Positions 1-7,668 of a DNA stretch of 24,786 nt are shown in pieces (the first letter of the stretch is position 1; every line of letters starts with the position of its first letter). The position numbers and the translations under genes were made by a program. A model generated the notes under the pieces. That model saw only the letters and a program-made list of their open reading frames with translations, did not search any database and was not told the DNA's origin. Source of the DNA: an uncultured Synechococcaceae cyanobacterium (lineage in GTDB: Bacteria > Cyanobacteriota > Cyanobacteriia > PCC-6307 > Cyanobiaceae); NCBI GenBank assembly GCA_902538695.1, contig CACBGC010000008.1:1-24786 (forward strand). The letters are read 5' to 3'.

Positions 1-252
1 AGCCTCTTCTAAAGCCAAGAAAACTTGTGTCCTTATCTCTGGGAGAAATTCACTATCATCATCAAAAACTAAACCACCAGTATCAACTATTTGGAATTCC
101 TTACCTCCCCATGAAGCATTTTGATAAGTTCTATCTCTTGTAACACCAGGCTTATCAAATACTATTGCATCATTACTTTGGCAAATACGATTAACTAAGG
201 TAGATTTCCCTACGTTCGGTCTTCCGATAATTGCTATTGTAGGGAGAATCAA
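1..252 (-). CDS. der: GTPase Der (EngA), N-terminal part, cut by the window edge
   Basis: This is the first 84 codons of the double-GTPase Der, which binds the 50S ribosomal subunit and is needed for its assembly. The translation begins LPTIAIIGRPNVGKST after two residues, giving a G1/P-loop (GRPNVGKST). It continues with a G2 region (GVTRDR) and a G3 motif (DTGG) near residue 60. No ATG is in frame at the front, so I chose TTG at 252, which places the P-loop about 10 residues in, as is usual for the family. A purine-rich stretch (GGAGAGAGG) lies just upstream. The gene continues left of the window. It is last in the minus-strand series aroQ-miaE-cobI-DUF1823-der, separated from its neighbour by 74 bases. 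Confidence 0.93.
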   Translation of the reverse strand, partial: MILPTIAIIGRPNVGKSTLVNRICQSNDAIVFDKPGVTRDRTYQNASWGGKEFQIVDTGGLVFDDDSEFLPEIRTQVFLALEEA

Positions 253-326
253 TTCCTCTCTCCAAAGAAAGTAGTATCCATTTCAACTATACCTTTAATA
301 CAATCATTTACCTTATCCAAAAAAAC

Positions 327-812
327 TTATTTAATTTCTGGATCGCCAAAATGTCCTTTAACTGGATTAACAGGTGGTGAACTAGGAATTGGTATTAATC
401 CATTTTCTTTTGAAAAACAATCATTTTCAATCGCCCAAAAAATCAACCAATTTACTGCCGTCGCTCTTCTAGTTCTTCTTGGATATAGTTCATTAATCTT
501 ATAACCTTTAAAATTAAGAAAATTTTTCAATCCCTGTTTATATTCTTTTGGAATTGATCGAGTTAAATATACTGAGGCTATTCGCTCTGAAATGATTTGA
601 GGAGCTTTTTCAAATTTTTCTGACCAATACGAAGGAGTTAATGCGCTAAAGGCCCAATCATTTATAGATGGTTCTTTAATATAAAAAAGTCTTTCCCAAA
701 CTAATTCACAAACAAATACATCACTAACCTTATCTTCAAGAATAAGAAATAATAGTTTTTTACATATTGGCCATGTAAATTGATTTTCAACTAATTTTTC
801 TTTTTTATGCAT
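327..812 (-). CDS. DUF1823 family protein, conserved in cyanobacteria
   Basis: A 161-residue soluble protein of unknown function, recognised as DUF1823, a family I know only from cyanobacteria and plastid lineages. Family-like stretches are LEDKVSDVFVCELVWERL near residues 26-43, LTRSIPKEYKQ near 83-93, and a basic segment NELYPRRTRRATAVNWL near 107-123. No signal peptide, membrane segment or catalytic motif is visible. Its ATG overlaps the cobI stop by one base (TAATG arrangement), so the two are almost certainly co-transcribed and translationally coupled. The family assignment is from memory of conserved residues; the function is unknown. Confidence 0.82.
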   Translation of the reverse strand: MHKKEKLVENQFTWPICKKLLFLILEDKVSDVFVCELVWERLFYIKEPSINDWAFSALTPSYWSEKFEKAPQIISERIASVYLTRSIPKEYKQGLKNFLNFKGYKINELYPRRTRRATAVNWLIFWAIENDCFSKENGLIPIPSSPPVNPVKGHFGDPEIK

Positions 813-1570
813 TATTCGAACCTTATCAAAATCAAAGAAAAATAAGGCATAAATTCCTTTTTATATTGTGATGCATATTGAATAATTTGATCAGGCATCC
901 CCACACTTAAAGCTATTAATGTTGTTTTGATGATATCCTCTTTTTTCAAAATTTCCCTGACTAAATTCCATCTTTTGCCAACTTTCATAATGGCCAATAC
1001 CGTTCTTCTATTTGCCTTACTTTCCCTAATTAGGGTTATTAATTCAGATTCTGAAGAAGAGCATTCTTTGATGATCAATGTCTCGCCTTTTTTTACCAAA
1101 TCAAACTCATTCAAGGCTGCTGCTGCTGAAATAGAGGAAATACCAGGTATGGTTTTGGTAATAATTTCAGCATGATTATTTTTTATTAACCTCAAGATAT
1201 TAGAAGAACTTGCAAATAGTGAAGTATCTCCAAGACAAAGTAAAACAACTGATTCGCCATTTTTTATAAATTTCACAATTTTTTCTACAGCATTAGACCA
1301 TATTTCATCTGGATCAAAATCCTTCCTAGCCATTGGGAAGATGATAGGGATATTTTTTTTAAATTTGGTGTATTTCTTGACTATTTCGGCAGCGAAACTC
1401 TTTTTATTATCATCTGATATTGGGAAAACTATAACTTTCGCTTTTTTTATTGCATCCACAGCAGCAATTGTTAAAAGCGATGGATCTCCAGGACCTACCC
1501 CAACGATAGTGAATGTTGGTAAATCAGTTTTATATGGATTAAGTAAACTTAAGAACTTTTTTATAATCAT
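812..1570 (-). CDS. cobI: Precorrin-2 C20-methyltransferase
   Basis: A SAM-dependent methyltransferase that methylates C-20 of precorrin-2 (or cobalt-precorrin-2, as CbiL) in cobalamin ring synthesis, in the cytoplasm. The tetrapyrrole methylase fold is shown by the N-terminal motif TIVGVGPGDPSLLT (about residues 21-34), the central LCLGDTSLFASSS and the PGISSISAAAA loop. The open frame extends upstream to 1639, but that extension overlaps miaE and lacks family character. I therefore start at the ATG at 1570 (252 residues), 16 bases after the miaE stop. Prochlorococcus makes pseudocobalamin, so this is expected core metabolism. CobI is a better fit than other Cob methylases because of the ISDDNKKS and FPM segments, but the subfamily call rests on recognition only. 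Confidence 0.88.
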   Translation of the reverse strand: MIIKKFLSLLNPYKTDLPTFTIVGVGPGDPSLLTIAAVDAIKKAKVIVFPISDDNKKSFAAEIVKKYTKFKKNIPIIFPMARKDFDPDEIWSNAVEKIVKFIKNGESVVLLCLGDTSLFASSSNILRLIKNNHAEIITKTIPGISSISAAAALNEFDLVKKGETLIIKECSSSESELITLIRESKANRRTVLAIMKVGKRWNLVREILKKEDIIKTTLIALSVGMPDQIIQYASQYKKEFMPYFSLILIRFE

Positions 1571-1586
1571 TTTTATTTTATTAACT

Positions 1587-2195
1587 TTAGCTATGTACCC
1601 TTGGCAATACGAAAGTTTCAGCCAGTATTGCTGACTCAATTTCAGACAATTCCTCTAACCTTTTGAAAGTTTGATTTTTAGAGAATTTAGTTTGCGCTAG
1701 TTTCAAGTAAACTCCAAAATGTCTTGCCTCACTCTCTAGCAGAGACTCATAAAGGGATTTAAACGATTTATCTTCATAATTCAGCGCAAGCAGGCTTAAT
1801 CTTTCATGACTTCTTGCTTCAATAAGTCCTGCTATTAAAAAACTATCAAGCATTCTATTGGGCTCTTCCTTTCTTATATGCTTGGACAATTCAGCTCCAT
1901 ATGGAGGCGGTTTTAAGGACTCAAGAGAATGTCCAAGATCCTTTAAAAAATAAAGTATTTTTTCAAAATGTTCTAATTCCTCTCTCGCTATTGGACTTAA
2001 AACTTCTGCCAGATTTGGTTCTGATGGATATCTAAACATCAATTGAATAGCTACTCCTGCTGCTTTTCTTTCACAATGAGCATGGTCAATAAGAATATCT
2101 TTTGGATTAGATAATGCGAGTTTGATCCACTCATCTGAGGTAAATGACGATAAATATTTAATATGAGAAGTGGGTCTTATAAAATCGAATAGCAT
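1587..2195 (-). CDS. miaE: tRNA-(ms2io6A) hydroxylase, MiaE-like diiron protein
   Basis: A ferritin-like diiron monooxygenase that hydroxylates the isopentenyl group of modified adenosine 37 in tRNAs. At 202 residues it is the family's usual length. The expected iron ligands are visible: E42 in HCERKAA, the EELEHF segment (E73/E75 and H76), E126 in EARSHER, and E156/H159 in ESEARHF. The ATG abuts the aroQ stop directly (TAAATG), so the pair should be translationally coupled. The gene sits inside the aroQ-cobI operon with no apparent metabolic link; this looks like ordinary compact Prochlorococcus organisation. No membrane or signal sequence is seen. Confidence 0.92.
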   Translation of the reverse strand: MLFDFIRPTSHIKYLSSFTSDEWIKLALSNPKDILIDHAHCERKAAGVAIQLMFRYPSEPNLAEVLSPIAREELEHFEKILYFLKDLGHSLESLKPPPYGAELSKHIRKEEPNRMLDSFLIAGLIEARSHERLSLLALNYEDKSFKSLYESLLESEARHFGVYLKLAQTKFSKNQTFKRLEELSEIESAILAETFVLPRVHS

Positions 2196-2636
2196 TTAAT
2201 CTTTAATACTCAAATATCCAATGATTCCTTCAAGAGCTAAGGAATAACTTGATATGCCGAATCCACTAATAATTCCTATAGCTTTATCTGTGAGAAAAGA
2301 TTCTTTACGAAAATCTTCTCTATTGAAAATATTTGAAATATGTAATTCTACAAAAGGAATTTTCGATCCAATTAAAGCATCACGAATAGAAATCGAAGTA
2401 TGAGTAAAAGCACCAGCATTTATAAGAATACCCTGGATACTTTTTACAGACTCCTGAATTTTATCCACTATTTCTCCTTCGTGATTACTTTGAAAACATT
2501 CAAGATTAATACTTTTTTCTTTAGCAACTTTAATTAAATCTTTTTCTATATCACTCAATGTTTTATTACCATATATTTCAGGTTCTCTAGTGCCCAAAAG
2601 ATTTAGATTTGGTCCATTTATCAATAAAATATTCAT
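2196..2636 (-). CDS. aroQ: 3-dehydroquinate dehydratase, type II
   Basis: Converts 3-dehydroquinate to 3-dehydroshikimate in the shikimate pathway; a dodecameric cytoplasmic enzyme in this family. Diagnostic segments are NGPNLNLLGTREPEIYG at the N-terminus, with the catalytic Tyr and the flexible-loop Arg. QSNHEGEIVD, INAGAFTHTSISIRDAL and VELHISN with the catalytic His follow. The open frame runs back to 2702, but that extension is not family-like. The ATG at 2636 gives MNILLINGPNLN and 146 residues, the normal size; another ATG at 2639 is equally possible. It is the first gene of the minus-strand operon and faces away from the tRNA pair. Confidence 0.95.
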   Translation of the reverse strand: MNILLINGPNLNLLGTREPEIYGNKTLSDIEKDLIKVAKEKSINLECFQSNHEGEIVDKIQESVKSIQGILINAGAFTHTSISIRDALIGSKIPFVELHISNIFNREDFRKESFLTDKAIGIISGFGISSYSLALEGIIGYLSIKD

Positions 2637-2738
2637 CATCAATAAAGTCTTTTCTTTACAAATGCTATCTAGAAAGAAACAAAAAAACCAAAACAATTTC
2701 ACACAAAGTGTCCATTAACTGATAAGTTCAAATAGTGG

Positions 2739-2806
2739 GGGTCGGTGCCCGAGTGGTTAAAGGGGGCGGACTGTAAATCCGCTGGCTCTGCCTACGTTGG
2801 TTCAAA

Positions 2807-2820
<14 letters not shown>
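2739..2820 (+). tRNA. tRNA-Tyr (anticodon GTA)
   Basis: The acceptor stem GGGTCGG pairs with CCGGCCC (one G-U pair). The anticodon stem-loop GCGGA-CTGTAAA-TCCGC carries anticodon GTA at 2772-2774. A long variable arm of class II type follows, as expected for bacterial tRNA-Tyr. The T arm GTTGG-TTCAAAT-CCAAC is complete and the discriminator is A. Length is 82 nt with no encoded CCA. Its last 14 bases fall inside the direct repeat that bounds the downstream element. Confidence 0.96.
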
Positions 2821-2902
<82 letters not shown>

Positions 2903-2960
2903 CTCGCGGGATAGCTTGGTATCAGTGAGATTACCACTATCGCAAAAAGAAATTATTCAG

Positions 2961-2990
2961 AAGTGGACGTCCGTTTTCGGGTCCACTTTT
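2961..2990 (+). terminator. Hairpin with T-tail after tRNA-Thr
   Basis: AAGTGGAC (2961-2968) and GTCCACTT (2981-2988) form a perfect 8-bp inverted repeat with a 12-base loop, followed by more T. It could end the tRNA transcript just inside the element. It overlaps the upstream extension of the integrase reading frame, which supports the downstream ATG as the integrase start. It could instead be a recombinase arm-binding site. Confidence 0.45.
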
Positions 2991-3043
2991 CTGTTTCAAA
3001 GGGCAGATATCTGGAGGTGCATCACACAAACGATGACACCAAA

Positions 3044-4009
3044 ATGGCAACAATCAGAAGAAGCGGTAGCGGCTGGCAGGTCCTTATCAGAAGGAAGAAT
3101 TTTGTTGGCCCTAGATCAAGAACTTTTCTTTCCAGAGATCTGGCACAATCATGGGCAGATGCAGTCGAAGAGAGAACAAAAAAGGTTTTCCAGGATATCC
3201 CCGTCACCCTCGGAGAGGCAATCAATGACTATATAAATGGTCCGCTGCTGCTACACCGCAGTGCGGAAAATGAAAAATATCCTCTCAGGGTGACGGCAGA
3301 AAGCTGGCTTGGGGATATTTGTCTGAAAGACCTGCAGATAAAGCACTTTGCAGTCTGGAGAGATGAACGATTACTGAAGGTAAAACCAAATACAGTTATG
3401 CGGGAACTGAGGATATTGAGAGTATTGCTGGACTGGGCAAGAGATGAAAGAGGAGCGGAAATAAAGGATAACCCCGCAAGGCATCTGAGAGTGAGAGGGA
3501 CTGGAGATGCAAGAACCCCCTTTTTTACGAATGAAGATGAAAAAAGACTTTTATATGAACTGTCTCAGATGTCCAATCAAAATCATCTGAGACTCGCAAA
3601 ACTCGCCCTGACTACTGGTTTCCGCCGCTCTGAACTTTTAAGTCTGACCTGGAGAAATATAGATCTGAAGAAAAAATTACTCTATATATATAGAAAGAAT
3701 TGTGCCGCCATAGATAATTCATCTGGACTGAGGCTTGTTCCTCTTCCAGGGAAGGCTAAACAGATTCTTGAAGAATTATCAGGAAGAAATGGGAAAGTTA
3801 TAGAACTATCAAAAGGTGCAGCGAGAAATGGATTTGACAAGGCAAGAAAAAAAGCTGGACTTGAAACTCTCAGATTTCATGATCTCCGGCACGTTGCTAT
3901 AAGCAAAATGTGGAGCTATGGAATGAATGCTCTGGAGATAAGTGCATGCAGTGGCCATAAAGATATGAGAATGTTGATGAGATACAGTCACTATCAATTA
4001 AGTTTTTAA
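3044..4009 (+). CDS. Tyrosine recombinase / site-specific integrase
   Basis: A phage-type integrase of 321 residues, expected to join the element to the tRNA-Thr site and probably to excise it. An N-terminal part (about 1-50) may bind arm sites, and a helical core-binding domain spans roughly 55-150. The catalytic domain shows R194 in TGFRRSELLSLTW, H279 and R282 in HDLRH, H305 in GHKD and the nucleophile Y314 in RYSHY. The active site therefore looks intact; the beta-hairpin Lys is not clearly assigned. The frame is open from a GTG at 2963, but I chose the ATG at 3044 because the extension runs through the hairpin at 2961-2990. Its base composition is richer in G+C than the cargo that follows. 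Confidence 0.93.
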   Translation: MATIRRSGSGWQVLIRRKNFVGPRSRTFLSRDLAQSWADAVEERTKKVFQDIPVTLGEAINDYINGPLLLHRSAENEKYPLRVTAESWLGDICLKDLQIKHFAVWRDERLLKVKPNTVMRELRILRVLLDWARDERGAEIKDNPARHLRVRGTGDARTPFFTNEDEKRLLYELSQMSNQNHLRLAKLALTTGFRRSELLSLTWRNIDLKKKLLYIYRKNCAAIDNSSGLRLVPLPGKAKQILEELSGRNGKVIELSKGAARNGFDKARKKAGLETLRFHDLRHVAISKMWSYGMNALEISACSGHKDMRMLMRYSHYQLSF

Positions 4010-4021
4010 ATTAAGAAATTT

Positions 4022-4041
4022 AACCCTTGGGGGGGTTTTTT
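4022..4041 (+). terminator. Weak intrinsic terminator candidate after integrase
   Basis: AACCC (4022-4026) can pair with GGGTT (4033-4037) across a short G-rich loop, with a T run from 4036 to 4041, starting 13 bases after the integrase stop. The stem is only 5 bp, so this is a modest call. Confidence 0.4.
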
Positions 4042-4086
4042 AAAGTGATTGGACGTATAAACAAAAGAGAATTTTTGGATAAAAAT

Positions 4087-4245
4087 TCAAGATTTTTTGA
4101 ACAAATTCTGTAATACATAAATATCATCTGAATTAGGATATTTTTGCTGAAAAACCTTTATGGCATGATCTGGAGAGATCGCCAAAAGATTAACCTTTAT
4201 TCTGTATTTATCATCTACCAAACCTGATATAAGAAAATTCTTCAT
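4087..4245 (-). CDS. Small protein of 52 residues, downstream partner of the 576-residue orphan
   Basis: An ATG-started frame of 52 codons beginning MKNFLISGLVDDKYRIKVN and ending near LQNLFKKS. It starts 7 bases after the stop of the 576-residue gene in the same direction, so it is probably the second gene of that unit. The pattern (beta-like start, then SPDHAIKVFQQKYPNSDDIYVL) suggests a small alpha/beta fold of the kind that links a strand to an amphipathic helix. I do not recognise the family. There is no membrane segment. Coding status is inferred from position, a proper start and protein-like composition, not homology. Confidence 0.6.
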   Translation of the reverse strand: MKNFLISGLVDDKYRIKVNLLAISPDHAIKVFQQKYPNSDDIYVLQNLFKKS

Positions 4246-4252
4246 TTAAAGT

Positions 4253-5983
4253 TTAAATTAATTTTTTATCAATAATTTCCATTAATGAATCAATCTTTAT
4301 GATGGAAATTAAAAATATATTTTTTAATCCAAATTTTTTTAAGTTATTTTTGATTAAGTTAATACGATTTTTTATTTCTTCATCTGAGGGATTAAAATCG
4401 CAAATTATCACCACCTTCGAACTAAAATTCAACCGAGAAGATTTACTTGTTAGTAAATATTTCTTAAGTTGGCTAAAAAGAGTCTGAAAATTTGAACTAC
4501 TTAGATTTCTTGAAGGTGAGCTTATTACCCCAATATTTTGATTTTTAAACTTATCTTCTATTACAAAATTAAATGGGGCTGGTAATAACTCAGGTAATTC
4601 ATTTTTCGCAAGATTAAATCTTGGTATTTTACTTTCAAATTTTAATTGACTATTTTTTTGAATCCTTTTAGTAGTTTTTTTTGAGATTTTTGTATTAGAA
4701 TTTTTTAATTTTGATTCATCAATATTTAATGAGATAGGAGGAGAAAAGGAGATAGGAGAAGAAGCTTCAATCTCCGGCATATCCATATCAAAAGATTCAT
4801 TTTCAATATAAACATTTCCAATAATTTCTTTAATTTGATTCTCTGTTCTTTTAATAAAATTTTCATATTTTTTTGCAAAAATACTAATTTCAGATGGAGC
4901 AGTCATAAGAATTTCTTTCTCTTCAGAAACAAATTCAATTTGACGTTCTAAGCGCTCTAAAAATAATGTGTATTGGTCTCTAAAATAATCAAATCCTTTT
5001 TTGTCCTGCCCATCTCCACCTAATATTCTTTTAATAAGCTTTGGGCCTCCTTTAATTTTATTATCTTCAATTTCTTTCTTAGTTGGGATAATTTTTCGAT
5101 CCTCAAAATTCATTTTCATAAATCTATCTATTTCATGGCAAATCTCATCGATTTTATTTTCACTCAAAAGCTTAGATAATTTCTCCCCATAAAAGTTTTT
5201 TATGGATTTAATACGGGCTCCCATTTGCTCTACCTTATTTAAAAGCTCATTCCAAAGCGGATCATCAACAGCTAAAACTGGAGTAATATCTTTTTTTATT
5301 TTCTCGTAGTATGTTTTAAATAACATTTTTACATGTTTGAAGGTGTCGTATTCATAATCAGGCTCAAACTCTGCCTCTTTAGGTGCATCTAGAAATGACA
5401 AACGCATATCGTCAGCAATTAAGAGTGAAACATATAAATAGTAAATTTCAGAGGCCCTAACACTAAAATTAGGATCTTGCATTTTACCTAGAACTTCTTG
5501 ATGTAATGAGGATAATTTTATATTCCTAAAAAACTTACCTTGACCAAAATTTACTTGTAATGCTTTAACCTCCTCAGTTAAAAGTTGGTAATTATCTTCA
5601 ACTTCTTTTGTATATAAATATAAATTATTTACAGAATCTCCCCAGGGAAATGTTGGATCAAGTTTATCTGGCATTTGAATAATTACTTTAAATAAAGGTG
5701 CAATTGCATTCGAAATATAAAAAGATTGTTCTTGGATCTCTTCATTATCTGGAATAAAAATTATTCCATATAGATCTATAAATATTCTATAACCCACTTC
5801 TCTTTCAATATTTCCTATAGCAAAATTTAAACTTTCTGTTTTTTTAACGTAGTCATCTTCCTCTTTATAACTCTGCAAGATATCTTCAATTGCTCCTAAT
5901 CCCATGCAACACCTATTTACGGAATTAATAGCATTTTTTACATCTTCGGAAGTAAAACCTTTAAAAAATTGCGAAGCTCTCAA
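4253..5983 (-). CDS. Large orphan protein (576 residues)
   Basis: I do not recognise this protein. It is acidic to neutral and largely helical in look, with no signal peptide or membrane segment. Residues 1-330 are a probable helical domain containing paired aromatic and acidic segments. About 330-400 looks coiled-coil-like (YTLFLERLERQIEFVSEEKEIL). About 405-480 is low-complexity and linker-like, rich in S, P, K and N. The final 110 residues look like an alpha/beta unit, with a hydrophobic strand VVIICDFNPSDEEI followed by helix and strand (NIFLISIIKID). It is transcribed away from the DUF2130-like gene across a 322-bp control region, with a 52-residue gene behind it. Such a two-part design fits a regulator, sensor or structural protein, but no function is claimed. 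Confidence 0.85.
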   Translation of the reverse strand: MRASQFFKGFTSEDVKNAINSVNRCCMGLGAIEDILQSYKEEDDYVKKTESLNFAIGNIEREVGYRIFIDLYGIIFIPDNEEIQEQSFYISNAIAPLFKVIIQMPDKLDPTFPWGDSVNNLYLYTKEVEDNYQLLTEEVKALQVNFGQGKFFRNIKLSSLHQEVLGKMQDPNFSVRASEIYYLYVSLLIADDMRLSFLDAPKEAEFEPDYEYDTFKHVKMLFKTYYEKIKKDITPVLAVDDPLWNELLNKVEQMGARIKSIKNFYGEKLSKLLSENKIDEICHEIDRFMKMNFEDRKIIPTKKEIEDNKIKGGPKLIKRILGGDGQDKKGFDYFRDQYTLFLERLERQIEFVSEEKEILMTAPSEISIFAKKYENFIKRTENQIKEIIGNVYIENESFDMDMPEIEASSPISFSPPISLNIDESKLKNSNTKISKKTTKRIQKNSQLKFESKIPRFNLAKNELPELLPAPFNFVIEDKFKNQNIGVISSPSRNLSSSNFQTLFSQLKKYLLTSKSSRLNFSSKVVIICDFNPSDEEIKNRINLIKNNLKKFGLKNIFLISIIKIDSLMEIIDKKLI

Positions 5984-6052
5984 AATATATTCTTAACTAG
6001 GGAAAAGTATACTCTTATATAGTAACAATTTAATAGTAAAAAACTACAAAAT

Positions 6053-6175
6053 TTTACCTTGCATAAATAAATCTATTTTTCTTAAAAAATCATTAAAGGG
6101 CCTCAAGGAAGATTTAGCCACAAAAATATTAAGAAATTATGATTAATATTGCATTTTACCTTGTTTCAAGGTAAA
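6053..6175. repeat. Iteron-like 9-mer TTTACCTTG, two direct and one inverted copy
   Basis: TTTACCTTG occurs at 6053-6061 and again at 6155-6163; its reverse complement CAAGGTAAA is at 6167-6175. The last two form a perfect 9-bp stem with a 3-base loop (TTT) and no following T run, so this is not a standard terminator. A binding site for an element-encoded regulator is the simplest reading. A partial match (GCATTTTACCT) recurs at 12128-12138 upstream of the microprotein module. Confidence 0.5.
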
Positions 6176-6223
6176 TTATTAATGGAATATCTCTTTTTAA
6201 AAGTTTTTTTCTTAAAAAAAATA

Positions 6224-6255
6224 CCTGCATTACTCCCTAGACAGAATAATGCAGG
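6224..6255 (-). terminator. 9-bp inverted repeat with T-run on the minus strand
   Basis: CCTGCATTA (6224-6232) pairs with TAATGCAGG (6247-6255) around a 14-base loop. Read on the minus strand it is followed by TATTTTTTTT, the form of an intrinsic terminator. It would stop antisense transcripts coming from the DUF2130-like gene before they enter the 576-residue gene. It could instead act as an operator for the plus-strand promoter. Confidence 0.4.
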
Positions 6256-6305
6256 AAAAATTAAAAAAAGGTTGAACCAATTTTCAATTACATACTAAAT
6301 TTATC

Positions 6306-7613
6306 ATGACTCAATTTAAAGGTCTACTTCCTCCATGTGAAAAATGTGGACACAGAAATCCAATAGGTTTCGGATTAGAGAAACAAATTAGAAAACAAGA
6401 AGAAGCTAAGTACTTAGCAAAAGAAAAAGATTTAGAAGCTAAGTTTTCCGCTGAAAAGAGAGAATTAGAAAATAAATCTGAGGAAAGAAGAAAAGATTTA
6501 GAAGCTAAGTTTAACGAACAAATAAAAAAGATAGAAATTAAAGAAGATATAAAAATAAAGGAAGCCTTACATAGTTATAAAGAAACAGAAGATTTAAGAT
6601 TTGAAGCAAAAAAACAAAATCTTCAAGAGGAGCAAAAAATTAACTCGATTAAATTAAATGTAGAAATAAATGAATTAAAAGCTGCTATTAAAAGGAAGGA
6701 TGAAACTCATCAAAAAGAGATTGAAAAAATAAATATGCAAAATAGCTTAAAAGAGAAGGAAAGTAAAATAAGAGAAACAGAGATTATTCATGAAAAGGAA
6801 TTAGAGAAAAATAAATATAAACAAAAAAATGAACTTCTCGAAAAACAAATCGAGGAAATTAAAATGGGTTCAATACAAAATTCTAAATTGAATGGAGAGG
6901 ATAGAGAATCTACTATATTTTCTACACTTCAAATTGCAGAACTTAATTCACAAGGAAGAGGAAAGTTCATTAAAGATAATCATCTTGTTGATGGAATGAA
7001 AGCTGACGCTCTATATGAGGAATGTGATGAATCTGGTGAGTTAATTTTCAGGATAGTTTTAGAAGTTAAGAGTCAAATTGATCCAACTAGTAATAAGAGA
7101 AAAAATAGTAAATTTTTTGAAACACTTTATCAAAACAAGTTGAAAAAGAAAGCAGATGTAGCAGTACTAGTTTCTGTTTTAGAACCTAATAGTGAATTTT
7201 ACAACAGAGGTATTGTTCCTATTCATAGTTACGAAAATATGTATGTTATTAGGCCACAATTTATTGATTGCTTTATATCAATAATGAGAAATATATACGT
7301 AAAAAATATGCAGGAAAAAAGAGCGTTAATAATAGCCAAAGAGATTAGTCAAGACAGATTACATCTAGAGCAAAATATTAATTTATTTAGGACAGGTTTT
7401 TTAACCAATGCAAAAGATATGTTAATAACGTTTGATAAAGGAATTAAATATGTTGATGAAGCAATTGAAAAATTAAAAAAAGGAAGAAGTAATTTATATG
7501 AAACTAGAGACAGTTTGAAATATGCATTAGGGAAAGTTGAAGATTTCACAATTGAGAAATTAACAAGCTCAAGTAAATTATTAGAACCAGCAACTCAATC
7601 TCAAAATAAATAA
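6306..7613 (+). CDS. DUF2130-like coiled-coil protein with PD-(D/E)XK-type motif
   Basis: A 435-residue protein. It opens with a cysteine pair resembling half a zinc ribbon (CEKCG, residues 11-15). A very long charged coiled coil follows, from about 24 to 190, with an internal repeat of KDLEAKF. From about 196 a globular domain matches my memory of DUF2130: NGEDRE, then GMKADAL with D234, then E253-V-K255 in IVLEVKSQ, then a Lys-rich helix and ADVAVLVSV. The D...ExK spacing is that of PD-(D/E)XK nuclease folds, so DNA cleavage is possible but unproven. A helical C-terminus (about 340-420) follows. DUF2130 proteins recur in mobile and defence-type contexts. It has its own terminator and is probably monocistronic or only partly coupled to the next operon. 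Confidence 0.78.
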   Translation: MTQFKGLLPPCEKCGHRNPIGFGLEKQIRKQEEAKYLAKEKDLEAKFSAEKRELENKSEERRKDLEAKFNEQIKKIEIKEDIKIKEALHSYKETEDLRFEAKKQNLQEEQKINSIKLNVEINELKAAIKRKDETHQKEIEKINMQNSLKEKESKIRETEIIHEKELEKNKYKQKNELLEKQIEEIKMGSIQNSKLNGEDRESTIFSTLQIAELNSQGRGKFIKDNHLVDGMKADALYEECDESGELIFRIVLEVKSQIDPTSNKRKNSKFFETLYQNKLKKKADVAVLVSVLEPNSEFYNRGIVPIHSYENMYVIRPQFIDCFISIMRNIYVKNMQEKRALIIAKEISQDRLHLEQNINLFRTGFLTNAKDMLITFDKGIKYVDEAIEKLKKGRSNLYETRDSLKYALGKVEDFTIEKLTSSSKLLEPATQSQNK

Positions 7614-7624
7614 TAGTAGAAATC

Positions 7625-7654
7625 AAATAGAGAGTTGAAAAGCTCTCTATTTTA
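7625..7654 (+). terminator. Intrinsic terminator after the DUF2130-like gene
   Basis: AAATAGAGAG (7625-7634) pairs perfectly with CTCTCTATTT (7643-7652) across an 8-base loop, ending in a T-rich tract. Only about 15 bases separate it from the next ATG, so the following operon either depends on read-through or has a promoter inside this hairpin region. That arrangement resembles attenuation. Confidence 0.68.
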
Positions 7655-7668
7655 ATTAATCCATAACA

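Larger units (their letters stand above)
5984..6305. promoter_or_regulatory. Divergent control region with repeated 9-mers and hairpins
   Basis: This 322-bp non-coding stretch lies between the outward-facing starts of the 576-residue gene (minus) and the DUF2130-like gene (plus), so both promoters should be here. It is extremely A+T rich. It contains three copies of one 9-mer (two direct, one inverted) and a separate 9-bp inverted repeat near the plus-strand gene, listed below. I see no convincing consensus -35/-10 pair. It could hold operators or a replication origin of the element. Confidence 0.5.

Noticed and set aside
927..1634. Plus-strand frames inside cobI (927-1175 and 1341-1634)
   Set aside because: They are antisense shadows of the well-supported methyltransferase.
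1571..1639. Longer cobI start at 1639
   Set aside because: The added residues overlap miaE and do not resemble the methyltransferase family; the ATG at 1570 fits better.
2637..2702. Longer aroQ start
   Set aside because: The family begins with the ILLINGPNLN strand; the extra residues are not family-like and 146 residues is the normal size.
2916..3236. A 106-codon plus-strand frame overlapping the integrase start
   Set aside because: It overlaps the integrase in another frame and runs through the hairpin at 2961-2990.
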